In this document: positions 1 to 7,301 of the stretch, piece by piece
Layout: the number at the start of each line of letters is the position of its first letter
Numbering within the stretch: the stretch's first letter is position 1
From: an uncultured Vampirovibrio sp.
GTDB taxonomy: Bacteria > Cyanobacteriota > Vampirovibrionia > Gastranaerophilales > Gastranaerophilaceae
DNA: 39,055 nt
Direction of reading: 5' to 3'
NCBI GenBank assembly: GCA_910579975.1
Contig: CAJTWU010000017.1
Coordinates: 1-39,055 of the forward strand
Made by a program: the position numbers and the translations under genes
The notes under the pieces: model-generated
Told to the model about the DNA's origin: nothing
What the model saw: the letters and a program-made list of their open reading frames with translations, nothing else
The model's database searches: none

Positions 1-1
1 T

Positions 2-949
2 GTGTATCAAGATAATGGCAGAGCATTCAGAGCGAAATACTTTACTGACGACAGGGGATTTAGTGAGTTAGGATTTAATGGACTCTATTCAAAGCTTGGC
101 ATAGAAACGGTTTTTGCTCGTCCTTACAATGCGAGAGCAAAAGTCATTGAAAGATTTTTTAAAGAATTTCAGGAGGGTTTTGAAAAATTACTCCCAAGTT
201 ACATTGGTTCATCAATAAATAACAAGCCTACTTATATGATGAGAAATGAAAAGTTACGCAAGAGTTTGCATAACGAATATATCCCAACAATAGAAGAAAC
301 AATAAAAATGATTGACATATGGCTTAATTTCAAAAATTCACAACCTTGTCCAAATGCTCCTGATAAAAGTATTACAGAAGTTTTAGAAGAAAGAAAACGT
401 CAAAATATAAACACTGATACTCTTGACGATTTAATGTTGGTAACAGGAGTTAAAACAATTCAGAGAAACGGAATCAGATTTTTGAATTGTGATTATTTTG
501 ATGAAAGATTGTATGGATTCAAGGGTAAAGTATTGATAAAATACAATCTCTTTGACCTTACAAAAATCAAAGTTTTTACCCCGAAAGGCGAGTATTTATG
601 CACAGCAACAAGAGTTACAGAAACTCATCCGATGGCAAAAATATTGGGAGATGTGAAAGATTTTGAAGATTACAAGCAGAAAATTGTAAAGCAACGACAA
701 CTGAGAAAGAAAACGATTAACTCGGTAAAACAATATTTAAGTAATGAAGAAGTTAAGTTTATTGAGCAAAACTACCCCTCACCCCAACCCTCTCCCGCAA
801 GGGGCGAGGGAGATAAAAAACATTTACCCCTTCAAACATTGTTCAAAAATAATTCAGAAAAATATGAATACCTCATAAAAAATAATCCGCAAGATGAATG
901 GATAGAAAAATTTAAGCAAACAAAGGAGTACAGGCTATTATATGAATAA
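2..949 (+). CDS. Mu-type DDE transposase, C-terminal part (gene enters from outside the window)
   Basis: Catalyses strand transfer of a Mu-like transposable element. The visible part begins at the second catalytic Asp (DNGRAFR, residues about 4-10), continues through the rest of the RNase H-fold integrase core (ARPYNARAKVIERFFKEFQE holds the final Glu region), and ends in a beta-barrel-like MuA C-terminal domain (about residues 140-220) with a charged tail. The true start and first Asp lie upstream; the GTG at base 2 is only where the frame enters the window. It is followed by a MuB-like ATPase, the standard A-B order of Mu-like phages and transposons. Oddity: a GC-rich palindrome lies in frame near residue 260 (PSPQPSPARGEG), between the barrel and the tail. 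Transposase family confidence is high; whether the element is active is unknown. Confidence 0.85.
   Translation: MYQDNGRAFRAKYFTDDRGFSELGFNGLYSKLGIETVFARPYNARAKVIERFFKEFQEGFEKLLPSYIGSSINNKPTYMMRNEKLRKSLHNEYIPTIEETIKMIDIWLNFKNSQPCPNAPDKSITEVLEERKRQNINTDTLDDLMLVTGVKTIQRNGIRFLNCDYFDERLYGFKGKVLIKYNLFDLTKIKVFTPKGEYLCTATRVTETHPMAKILGDVKDFEDYKQKIVKQRQLRKKTINSVKQYLSNEEVKFIEQNYPSPQPSPARGEGDKKHLPLQTLFKNNSEKYEYLIKNNPQDEWIEKFKQTKEYRLLYE
777..812. repeat. REP-like GC-rich palindrome inside the transposase gene
   Basis: C-rich then G-rich sequence that folds into a hairpin: CCCTC (788-792) pairs with GAGGG (806-810), extended by TCCC (793-796) with GGGG (801-804) around a GCAA loop. Composition is unlike the AT-rich gene around it. 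The encoded PSPQPSPARGEG peptide is of the type made when the widespread CCCTCACCC...GGGCGAGGG repeats are translated. It keeps the reading frame open. Confidence 0.7.
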
Positions 950-955
950 GATTTT

Positions 956-1013
956 GCGGCTTGCGAGCAGAGGGCTGAAGCGTGAGCGTGCCCGTTTAAC
1001 GCGAGCAAGCCAA
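956..1013. repeat. GC-rich intergenic inverted repeat between transposase and ATPase genes
   Basis: The 78-bp gap between the transposase stop and the ATPase start is much richer in GC than its surroundings. GGCTTGC (958-964) is matched by GCAAGCC (1005-1011), giving a 7-bp inverted repeat around a 40-bp interior that also contains several GAGCG/GCGAGC-type motifs. It could be a dispersed intergenic repeat of this lineage or an RNA structure in the A-B mRNA. Confidence 0.5.
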
Positions 1014-1027
1014 GAAAGGAAAAACGC

Positions 1028-1708
1028 ATGAATAAAATGTTTATTAAAACTCAAAACATCAAAAACTTTATAGGTTTAGTTGAAAATCTACAAAACAAAC
1101 CAAAGAATATTCCAAAAATGGGACTGGTTTATGGCGAACCGGGACTTGGAAAATCTCAAACGGCTTTATGGTTATCTTGTAAATATGACGGGATTTACTT
1201 AAGAGCATCAAACCTTATGACCGTAAGGTGGTTTTTGGAAGAAATGGTAAAAGAACTTGATGAAATTCCAAGATTCTTAACTTCGGATAATTTCAATATT
1301 GTGGTTAAAAAGCTGAAACAAACTCCGCAGATAATTTTTATAGATGAAATGGATTATTTGATGAATAACTATAAAACTATTGAAACCCTACGAGATATTC
1401 ACGACGAAACCGATTGTCCGATAATATTTGTTGGCATGGGTTTGGCTCACAGAAAACTCGAAAGATACAAGCATTTATACGATAGATTTTCAGAAATTTT
1501 GAAGTTTGAAACATTTGAGGTAAATGATTTGTCACAGATTTTTGGTCAACTTTCTGAAATTCCATTTGCAACGGATGCGATTGAATATATCCATACAAAA
1601 TACAACAGATTTAGGCAAATTGTTCAGTTAATAAATCAGATGGAAAATTTTGCAAAAGATAATAATTTAGCAGAAATTAATTTGGAGGTAATTCAACAGA
1701 TATTATGA
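1028..1708 (+). CDS. MuB-like AAA+ ATPase, transposition target-selection protein
   Basis: 226 aa P-loop ATPase expected to bind target DNA and activate the upstream transposase, as MuB and its Tn552/Tn7 relatives do. Visible motifs are Walker A GEPGLGKSQ (about residues 36-44) and Walker B IIFIDEMD (about 104-111), then a sensor-like IIFVGMG. It lacks the long N-terminal DNA-binding HTH region of phage Mu MuB (312 aa), so it is a short version, as in many Mu-like elements. The start at 1028 is supported by AAAGGA about 9 bp upstream. Its stop overlaps the next start by 4 bp (ATGA at 1705), so the two are probably translationally coupled. Confidence 0.85.
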   Translation: MNKMFIKTQNIKNFIGLVENLQNKPKNIPKMGLVYGEPGLGKSQTALWLSCKYDGIYLRASNLMTVRWFLEEMVKELDEIPRFLTSDNFNIVVKKLKQTPQIIFIDEMDYLMNNYKTIETLRDIHDETDCPIIFVGMGLAHRKLERYKHLYDRFSEILKFETFEVNDLSQIFGQLSEIPFATDAIEYIHTKYNRFRQIVQLINQMENFAKDNNLAEINLEVIQQIL

Positions 1709-2214
1709 ATATCGAAAAATTAGCACGACATTTAAAAGAATTTACACTTGATGAAATTGAAATGATTGCCGAGTGTGATTGTAAAATAGAACTTGAACAC
1801 CTTTTGAACGAGGGTAAAATAGTTTTTGAACAGGGTCTGTATAAATATGTAGAAGCTTCTAAAGAGAAGACTTTTGAATTGTATCCAAAACCAGCTTTTA
1901 GAAAAAAGAACGATATTTTATTTAACGATTTAGCACAAGATTATCTTGCTAATAGAAAACTGACAAAAGATACTTTAAAGGGTTACAAATCACTGTTGAA
2001 ATACAATATTTTGCCATATTTTGGCGAAATTCAAATTAATAAAATTACTTATGAAATGATTGTTGATTTTATGCAGAAAATGAAAGAAAAATACAAACCA
2101 AAGACTGCAAGCAATGGCGTGTCTTTACTTGGAAGTATTTTGAAATATGCGTTCGAACAAGGATTACTCAAACATAATCCGTATTATGGTGTTAAAAATT
2201 CAATGTGTAGATAA
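1705..2214 (+). CDS. Integrase core-binding (SAM-like) domain protein without catalytic domain
   Basis: 169 aa. Residues about 1-55 look like a small winged-helix-type segment (KLARHLKEFTLDEIEMIAEC). Residues about 68-165 match the N-terminal core-binding domain of phage-type tyrosine recombinases (LFNDLAQDYLANR, TLKGYKSLLKYNILPYFGE, ending HNPYYGVKN). The catalytic R-H-R-Y domain that should follow is absent: the frame ends there and the next gene starts 9 bp later with its own ribosome-binding site. It is therefore a truncated integrase that became fixed, or a DNA-binding accessory protein built from that domain. Tight packing between MuB-like and HTH genes argues for a role in the element rather than debris. 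Function not established. Confidence 0.6.
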   Translation: MNIEKLARHLKEFTLDEIEMIAECDCKIELEHLLNEGKIVFEQGLYKYVEASKEKTFELYPKPAFRKKNDILFNDLAQDYLANRKLTKDTLKGYKSLLKYNILPYFGEIQINKITYEMIVDFMQKMKEKYKPKTASNGVSLLGSILKYAFEQGLLKHNPYYGVKNSMCR

Positions 2215-2223
2215 GGAGTTAAT

Positions 2224-2631
2224 ATGACTAAAATGAAAGATTACAAAAAAGCTGAAAAGATGTATATTTATGACAAAATCCCACTTAAAGAAATCGGACT
2301 CAAACTAAATATCTCTCGCAGGACTTTATTTTATTGGAAAAAGAAATACGAATGGGATGGAAAAAGATTTGAAGCTGAATGGAATCAAGAAATTTTTAGC
2401 GAAGAACTTTTAGAATTTGCAAGAAAATTGATGCAAAAAATTTCTAAGGATATGGATAATAAAACGCAAACTCCGCAATCTGAGATTTATTCGCTAATGA
2501 AGATTTTAAAAAATATTCCACAAGTTAAACAATATGAAAATTCTAACCAAAAATCCAAACAACCAAAACCAACAGGACAACTAACTCCTGAAGTTATTGA
2601 ACAGATTGAAAGAGAAGTTTTAGGGTTTTAA
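2224..2631 (+). CDS. Terminase-small-subunit / DUF1804-like HTH protein of Mu-like element
   Basis: 135 aa. The N-terminus (residues about 5-40) is a helix-turn-helix of the kind in small terminase subunits and DUF1804 proteins: YKKAEKMYIYDKIPLKEIG then LNISRRTLFYWKKKYEWDG. The rest is charged and helical, ending in a Pro/Lys/Gln-rich linker and a short acidic tail. It has a good ribosome-binding site (AAGGAG about 7 bp before ATG). In Mu-like phages such a gene lies near the head genes; here no large terminase, portal or capsid gene follows, so it is either a relic of a phage ancestor or a DNA-binding regulator of the transposon. Confidence 0.6.
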   Translation: MTKMKDYKKAEKMYIYDKIPLKEIGLKLNISRRTLFYWKKKYEWDGKRFEAEWNQEIFSEELLEFARKLMQKISKDMDNKTQTPQSEIYSLMKILKNIPQVKQYENSNQKSKQPKPTGQLTPEVIEQIEREVLGF

Positions 2632-2681
2632 TATCTATTAGAATGACAATTTTTATGTTACTTTGAAGTAAAGGAGTAACA

Positions 2682-3110
2682 ATGATTCATTTGATACTAA
2701 AATTCCTAAATTCACAAATGTTTGGTATTATTTTAGGTGCTATAATAACTGGTGGTTTTACTTTTTTTATTGATTGTTATAAATCTTCTAGAGAAGAGCG
2801 TATTTATCTAAAAAGAAAACGAGAAGTTTTATATCAAAAAATGTATGATTTTTCTATGCGTTTTGAAAAAGATATTCGTACTAAAAAATGTATAAATATG
2901 TCAAAAAGTACAAAAGATTTGTGGAATGAAATCCAATTAGAAAGTATTTTTGGCAAACAATCAACAATGGAATGCTTTTATGACTTGTATAAAGATTTAC
3001 AAAACAATTTAGAATTATCATCAAATATTCTAGAAGTGCATAAACAAAATAATGGAAGAATCCTAGAATTTTATTCTGTTATCAAACAAGAACTGGGGAT
3101 TAAAGATTAA
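2682..3110 (+). CDS. Small single-pass membrane protein paired with HEPN protein
   Basis: 142 aa with one transmembrane segment at about residues 12-31 (FGIILGAIITGGFTFFIDCY) followed directly by a basic, charged stretch (KSSREERIYLKRKREV) and a mostly helical cytoplasmic domain. No enzyme motif is visible. It has a strong ribosome-binding site (AAAGGAG), and the next gene begins 3 bp after its stop with no clear Shine-Dalgarno of its own, suggesting coupled translation. Such a short membrane-anchored helical protein next to a HEPN RNase could be a sensor, anchor or inhibitor; this is inference from context only. Confidence 0.55.
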   Translation: MIHLILKFLNSQMFGIILGAIITGGFTFFIDCYKSSREERIYLKRKREVLYQKMYDFSMRFEKDIRTKKCINMSKSTKDLWNEIQLESIFGKQSTMECFYDLYKDLQNNLELSSNILEVHKQNNGRILEFYSVIKQELGIKD

Positions 3111-3113
3111 TAT

Positions 3114-4574
3114 ATGGATAAAAACTTTTCAAGAGAATGTGATATCGCAATTACTTCAGGTGATATTGAGAAAATAGATGAATTAATAAGTCAATTAAAA
3201 AAATTAGAAGAAAACACAGAAAGGAGTCCGCTTTTAACTCACATATGGTATTGTATTTCTAATTTATATTCTACAAAGGCAAGAATATTTTGCGAAGATA
3301 TTTCAAATTGGCGAAACCAAACATTTCCAATATATACTGTTCAATCTACAAACTATATGAGGCGAGCATATAGGGAATATTTTAGAAATAATAATGCAGG
3401 TATGAGCTTTGAAATTCAAACAAATCTAGCAAATATTTATCACCGATTTTGTCGTGATGTTGAAGCTATTTCTTTATGGTCATTTGATTATTTTAAAGCA
3501 ATAAACTCTGATTCTATGTTTGTAGCACCTTTTAATAAAGCAAGAACTCTCATAGTTTTAAATTCATATTTGGGATTTCCATATAATGCAGATTATTCTA
3601 TGGAAGCATATCGATTAATTAAAGAACTTTCAAATAATAAAGAAAGCATTTTTCATAAGGGGATAAGAGAAGAAATTGATACAACTTCTTGGGTTGCTGA
3701 TTTATTACAATGGGGAAACCAATTTAAGGAAAAACATATGACTCCTAAGAATATTTCTGAGCAAATTAAGTTTGATTGTATAAAGGAAAAAGAATACAGA
3801 AATTGGTGCTTACAAAATACATTATTTATTAATCCATTAAATGATATTACAAAAGAGGCAATTGCAGCAAAAGATACATTAGAATTTCCAAATTATATTG
3901 TTGAAATTGGAGAAGGTCCATTTTTAAATGTAGCATTCTCGGATATTAAAAATAGATTCTGTAAAGCTAGATACTTATTTTATAGTGGGTTGTATGAAAA
4001 ATATCCTAATTGGCTTGAAAAAGATTTATATTTAACAAGTTCTTTAGACCTTGTTGATTTTTCAACCAATACTGAAAATATTAAAATGGCTTTTAAATTA
4101 TGCTTTGGAATATTAGACAGTATTGTAGTTTTGCTAGATAAATATTTTAAAACTAACTATAATGGAAATATTTATTTTAAACCAACTTATTTACAAAAGA
4201 TTTTTCAAAATATTCAAAACCCATATATTGATGCCTTATTTTGGCTATCTTGTGATTTAACTGATAGTTCAAGACTAAAAGATTGGCAAGTGCCAAATCC
4301 TGATGCATATATCCTTAGAATACTCAGAAATAATTTAGAGCATGGTTGGGTAAAGATTTCTGAATCAAATTCTAACATTTGGAAAGGGAAACATAATTAT
4401 GCAATATCTATAACCAAAGAAGAATTAGAAGTTACGACGATGGAAGTTTTTCGATATACAAGATGTGCAATTTTGTATCTGGTTTTTGCCGTTACATACA
4501 ATGAAAAACATAGGAATTTCGATAAAAACATAAAGATTGCAAAAATGGAAGTTCCTTCATGTATATCAATATAG
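3114..4574 (+). CDS. LA2681-like HEPN-domain protein, candidate defence RNase
   Basis: 486 aa. The C-terminal third resembles the LA2681-like HEPN family: a helix beginning near FKLCFGILDSIVVLLDKYF, the NPYIDALFWLSCDLTD helix, then RILRNNLEHGW. The last segment contains the HEPN RNase signature R-x4-H (R405, H410). The N-terminal 300 residues are helical and TPR-like in feel, as in other family members where they probably sense or bind a partner. HEPN proteins with intact R-x4-6-H usually cleave RNA in abortive-infection or toxin systems. No nucleotidyltransferase partner is nearby; the immediate partner is the membrane protein upstream. Family assignment is fairly secure, anti-phage role is inferred. 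Confidence 0.7.
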   Translation: MDKNFSRECDIAITSGDIEKIDELISQLKKLEENTERSPLLTHIWYCISNLYSTKARIFCEDISNWRNQTFPIYTVQSTNYMRRAYREYFRNNNAGMSFEIQTNLANIYHRFCRDVEAISLWSFDYFKAINSDSMFVAPFNKARTLIVLNSYLGFPYNADYSMEAYRLIKELSNNKESIFHKGIREEIDTTSWVADLLQWGNQFKEKHMTPKNISEQIKFDCIKEKEYRNWCLQNTLFINPLNDITKEAIAAKDTLEFPNYIVEIGEGPFLNVAFSDIKNRFCKARYLFYSGLYEKYPNWLEKDLYLTSSLDLVDFSTNTENIKMAFKLCFGILDSIVVLLDKYFKTNYNGNIYFKPTYLQKIFQNIQNPYIDALFWLSCDLTDSSRLKDWQVPNPDAYILRILRNNLEHGWVKISESNSNIWKGKHNYAISITKEELEVTTMEVFRYTRCAILYLVFAVTYNEKHRNFDKNIKIAKMEVPSCISI

Positions 4575-4637
4575 AAATATCATATAACTAATGATTGAAA
4601 TTCAAAAGAAGAATTTTAGATATTTTTTGAGCGATAT

Positions 4638-4859
4638 TTACTCACAATCATTGTTATTAAAGTTAAGCAAATCTGCATACAAATTATCAGATTCACGTCT
4701 AAGATAATTTACAATAGGTGCAATATTGCTTAATTCTTCAATATCAGGTTGTTCATTGCAAAAATAAGATAATACGACAACAATGTTATAAATACGTGCT
4801 GCGTTTTGGGTAAATTTATCGATTTCTTTCTTTTCTATACAGTAACTATTAACTTTCAT
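4638..4859 (-). CDS. Small helical orphan protein (73 aa)
   Basis: 73 aa, acidic C-terminus, mostly helical (EKKEIDKFTQNAARIYNIVV...). No recognised domain. It is accepted as real because an AGGAGG ribosome-binding site lies 8 bp before the ATG, the frame is free of rare start choices, and it fills a gap between two cargo units. It is transcribed toward the HEPN gene. Function unknown; size and position would fit an immunity or regulatory protein for a neighbouring toxin or nuclease. Confidence 0.55.
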   Translation of the reverse strand: MKVNSYCIEKKEIDKFTQNAARIYNIVVVLSYFCNEQPDIEELSNIAPIVNYLRRESDNLYADLLNFNNNDCE

Positions 4860-4965
4860 AATCTATCCTCCTTTTCGCAAGCAACACACTATCAATGAAG
4901 CTTGAGAAAAGCTAGTAAAAAAACGAAAGAAGTTACATTTGGACATAAAAACTTTTTAGCATGGC

Positions 4966-4994
4966 TTGTTTATTTATCTTGTGTGCAATAGAAT
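4966..4994 (+). promoter_or_regulatory. Promoter for MutH-like nuclease gene, likely leaderless transcript
   Basis: TTGTTT (4966-4971), 17-bp spacer, TAGAAT (4989-4994). The -10 box ends 6 bp before the ATG at 5001, so the predicted transcription start is the A of the start codon. No Shine-Dalgarno sequence precedes this ATG, consistent with a leaderless mRNA. Confidence 0.5.
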
Positions 4995-5000
4995 AACTTT

Positions 5001-5618
5001 ATGAATAGAGATGAGGCAACTGAAAAGTTACAAGAAATTATTGGAAAAGATTTAGTAGAAATCGCAGAAACTTGCGGTGTAACATTGTTTAAAGATGGGA
5101 AGAAAAATAAAGGTTGGGTTGGTCATGTTGTAGAATGTCATTTGGGATTACCCCGAAATTGTTTGCAATCGCCAGATTTTGGAGATTGGGAGTTAAAAAC
5201 AGTTTCTATGAAAAGGTTAAAATCCGGTTTAATTGTCCCTAAAGAAACAATGGCTATAACAATGATAAATCCAGATGACGTAATTAATAATGATTTTGCT
5301 CATAGTCATTTAAAATCAAAACTAAATTGTTTATTAATAATAACAAGAATGTGGTATGCAACATCGGAACCTCATTCTGAATTACTAAGTGCATTTCAAT
5401 TTGATATTGATGATAATCAAGAATTATATTCTGAAATAGAAGCAGATTATGAGGAAACGAGAAATTGCCTAAAAACAAAGGGATTTAATGCTCTTACAGG
5501 TAAAATGGGAAAATGGATTCAACCAAGGACAAAAGGACAAGGTAACGGTGCTCCCAAAACAAGAGCTTTTTATGCCAGAACCTCTTTTTTAAAGAGAATC
5601 TTGCAAGATAAAGATTAA
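5001..5618 (+). CDS. MutH/Sau3AI-family endonuclease, GATC-type restriction enzyme candidate
   Basis: 205 aa, single-domain MutH-like PD-(D/E)xK nuclease. The region NKGWVGHVVECHLGL (residues 36-50) followed by PDFGDWELKTVSM (58-70) aligns with the MutH catalytic core: E45, D59, E64 and K66 occupy the catalytic positions. The C-terminal half keeps the MutH-like order (SHLKSKLN, ADYEETRN, RTKGQG, TRAFYARTSFLKRIL). E. coli MutH nicks hemimethylated GATC during mismatch repair; Sau3AI is a two-domain GATC restriction enzyme. Here the gene faces two GATC-type adenine methylase genes and overlaps the last by 4 bp at the stops (TTAA), so a restriction role is the better reading. The true start could be later only if the leaderless ATG is wrong. 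Confidence 0.8.
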   Translation: MNRDEATEKLQEIIGKDLVEIAETCGVTLFKDGKKNKGWVGHVVECHLGLPRNCLQSPDFGDWELKTVSMKRLKSGLIVPKETMAITMINPDDVINNDFAHSHLKSKLNCLLIITRMWYATSEPHSELLSAFQFDIDDNQELYSEIEADYEETRNCLKTKGFNALTGKMGKWIQPRTKGQGNGAPKTRAFYARTSFLKRILQDKD

Positions 5619-6454
5619 TAATTCCTAACTAAAACTTCTGTAATTTTACCTCTGCCGTCAGCATTTGCATTGATTTGACGGGAAGCAAAAACTTTTTTAA
5701 TTTCATAATTTGCATATAATTCATTTACCAATTTAGTATCTGAATTAGAAAGCATAAATTTAACACCCATTGAATCCAACTCATCACAAACATCACGTAG
5801 TTTGAATTGCATATCAATATCAAAACCATCCTTAGTATATGATGTAAAACTTGAAGTCTCATTCAATGGAAAATAAGGTGGATCGAAATAAACAAAATCA
5901 CCTTTTTGAACTTTTGTTAAAATTTCTGAAAAATCAGCACATTTAATTTCTGTCTTTTTTAGAAGTTCCGAACAATTCAAAAGATTGTTTTCATCAATAA
6001 TTCGAGGATTTTTGTAGTGTCCAAACGGAACATTAAATTGTCCCTGAGAATTTACTCTGTACATGCCATTAAAACAGGTTCTATTCAAATAAATAAAGCG
6101 GCTTGCTCTTTCTATATTTGACAATTCTGCATATTTTTTAGTTCTATCAATATTACGAATTTCTAAAAAATATTCTTTTGAAACCTCGTGTTTGCTCAAA
6201 TCTTCAATAAGTTCATAAACATTATCTCTAACAACTGAATAAAGGTTAATTAACTCCTCGTTCATATCAGAAATATAAGCATTTTCGGATTGTAATTCAA
6301 AAAATAAAGCACCACCGCCAATAAAAGGCTCAAAATAACGGTTGTATGATTTTGGCATGTTTTTAAGCAATTCAAACATAAGCTGACGTTTGCCGCCAAC
6401 CCATTTAACAATAGGGTATGTTTTATTTTTTAATTGTTCTAAAACTACTGCCAT
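5615..6454 (-). CDS. dam: Dam/DpnM-like DNA adenine-N6 methyltransferase (GATC)
   Basis: 279 aa, alpha-class adenine methylase of the Dam/DpnM family. Motif I appears as FEPFIGGGALFFEL (about residues 40-53), preceded by the Dam-type PIVKWVGGKRQL; motif IV is DPPY within VYFDPPYFPLN; YLNRTCFNGMYRVN is the typical Dam region before the target-recognition part. Expected to methylate A in GATC and protect host DNA from the neighbouring MutH-like nuclease. Its start lies inside the end of the upstream methylase gene (10-bp overlap), so the two form one transcript. The specificity is from family resemblance, not from sites in this sequence. Confidence 0.88.
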   Translation of the reverse strand: MAVVLEQLKNKTYPIVKWVGGKRQLMFELLKNMPKSYNRYFEPFIGGGALFFELQSENAYISDMNEELINLYSVVRDNVYELIEDLSKHEVSKEYFLEIRNIDRTKKYAELSNIERASRFIYLNRTCFNGMYRVNSQGQFNVPFGHYKNPRIIDENNLLNCSELLKKTEIKCADFSEILTKVQKGDFVYFDPPYFPLNETSSFTSYTKDGFDIDMQFKLRDVCDELDSMGVKFMLSNSDTKLVNELYANYEIKKVFASRQINANADGRGKITEVLVRNY

Positions 6455-7248
6455 GCTTTATCTTTCTTTGAAAATACTTGCTCAAACCTTTTGACAGAAA
6501 GGTCTAAGTATTCTTTCTCTAAGTCTATTCCAATAAATTTTCTATCTAACTCTAATGCCATTATACCAGTTGTTGAGCTTCCTGTGAATGGATCGAGTAT
6601 TAAATCGCCATTGTTAGTTGAGGCAAGGATTATGCGCCTTAACAATTCTAAAGGTTTTTGAGTAGGGTGTTTCCCAAATTCTTTTTCTGAAGGTTTTGGA
6701 GTGTCTATTTGCCAAACCGAACGCATTTGTTTGTTTGGCTTTTTAAGAATATCATCGCCCCAATTGCCATTTTTCATTGTTTCATAATTGAAAGTATGTT
6801 TGCCTTTCGGAGCTTTTCTTGCCCATAATAAAGTTTCATGGCTTGCTGTAAAATACCTGCAACTCATATTCGGAGATGCATTAGGCTTAAACCAGCAAAT
6901 ATCATTTAGAATTTTAAAACCGGCTTTTTGTAAAGCAAAACCACATGCGTAAATTGAATGATAAGTTCCTGATATCCAAATTGTACCGTTTAGCTTTAAA
7001 ACTCTTTTACAAGCATTAATCCATTTTTGATGGAACTCAAAATCCTCATCCAAACCTCTGCTTTCATCCCATTTCCCTTTGTTAACAGAAACAACTTTGC
7101 CTGATTGACAACTTATTCCACCGTTAGAAAGCATATATGGCGGATCTGCAAAAATCATATCAATAGATTCGGGAGTTGCCCGATTTAAAATTTCAATACA
7201 ATCACCCTGAAACAAAGTTATATCTTGTTTTTCATAAAACTTTTGCAT
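6445..7248 (-). CDS. DpnA-like (M2.DpnII-type) adenine methyltransferase
   Basis: 267 aa, beta-class DNA methylase: motif IV ADPPYMLSNGG comes first (about residues 35-45) and motif I DPFTGSSTTG last (about 230-239). The whole pattern (VVSVNKGKWDES, GTIWISGTYHSIY, SCRYFTASHETLLWARK, GKHPTQKPLELLRRII) closely follows DpnA, the second methylase of the DpnII system, which can methylate single-stranded GATC DNA and protects incoming transforming strands. Here it is first in the methylase operon, opposite to the dpnM-dpnA order in DpnII. No Shine-Dalgarno precedes the ATG; a perfect TATAAT ends 6 bp upstream, so this mRNA too may be leaderless. Confidence 0.85.
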   Translation of the reverse strand: MQKFYEKQDITLFQGDCIEILNRATPESIDMIFADPPYMLSNGGISCQSGKVVSVNKGKWDESRGLDEDFEFHQKWINACKRVLKLNGTIWISGTYHSIYACGFALQKAGFKILNDICWFKPNASPNMSCRYFTASHETLLWARKAPKGKHTFNYETMKNGNWGDDILKKPNKQMRSVWQIDTPKPSEKEFGKHPTQKPLELLRRIILASTNNGDLILDPFTGSSTTGIMALELDRKFIGIDLEKEYLDLSVKRFEQVFSKKDKAWQ

Positions 7249-7254
7249 GGGTTA

Positions 7255-7260
7255 ATTATA
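7255..7260 (-). promoter_or_regulatory. -10 box for methylase operon, leaderless arrangement
   Basis: On the minus strand TATAAT is followed by TAACCC and then the ATG at 7248. A start about 7 nt after the -10 box would coincide with the start codon. No good -35 box stands 16-18 bp upstream, so the promoter may depend on the -10 or on an activator. Confidence 0.45.
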
Positions 7261-7301
7261 ATATAAACAAGTAAACAAATCTTTGAATGTGAAGGTTTGT
7301 G

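Noticed and set aside
956..1013. GC-rich motifs before the MuB-like gene as a CRISPR repeat
   Set aside because: There is no regular repeat-spacer unit, and no cas gene is present in the window.
832..1029. Minus-strand 65-aa frame over the transposase end and the GC-rich repeat
   Set aside because: It is a shadow of the transposase gene and of the repeat, with no ribosome-binding site or recognisable protein.
5001..5618. Reading the MutH-like gene as host mismatch-repair MutH
   Set aside because: It sits in a mobile region, overlapping GATC methylases and without mutL or mutS nearby; restriction fits better, though not proven.
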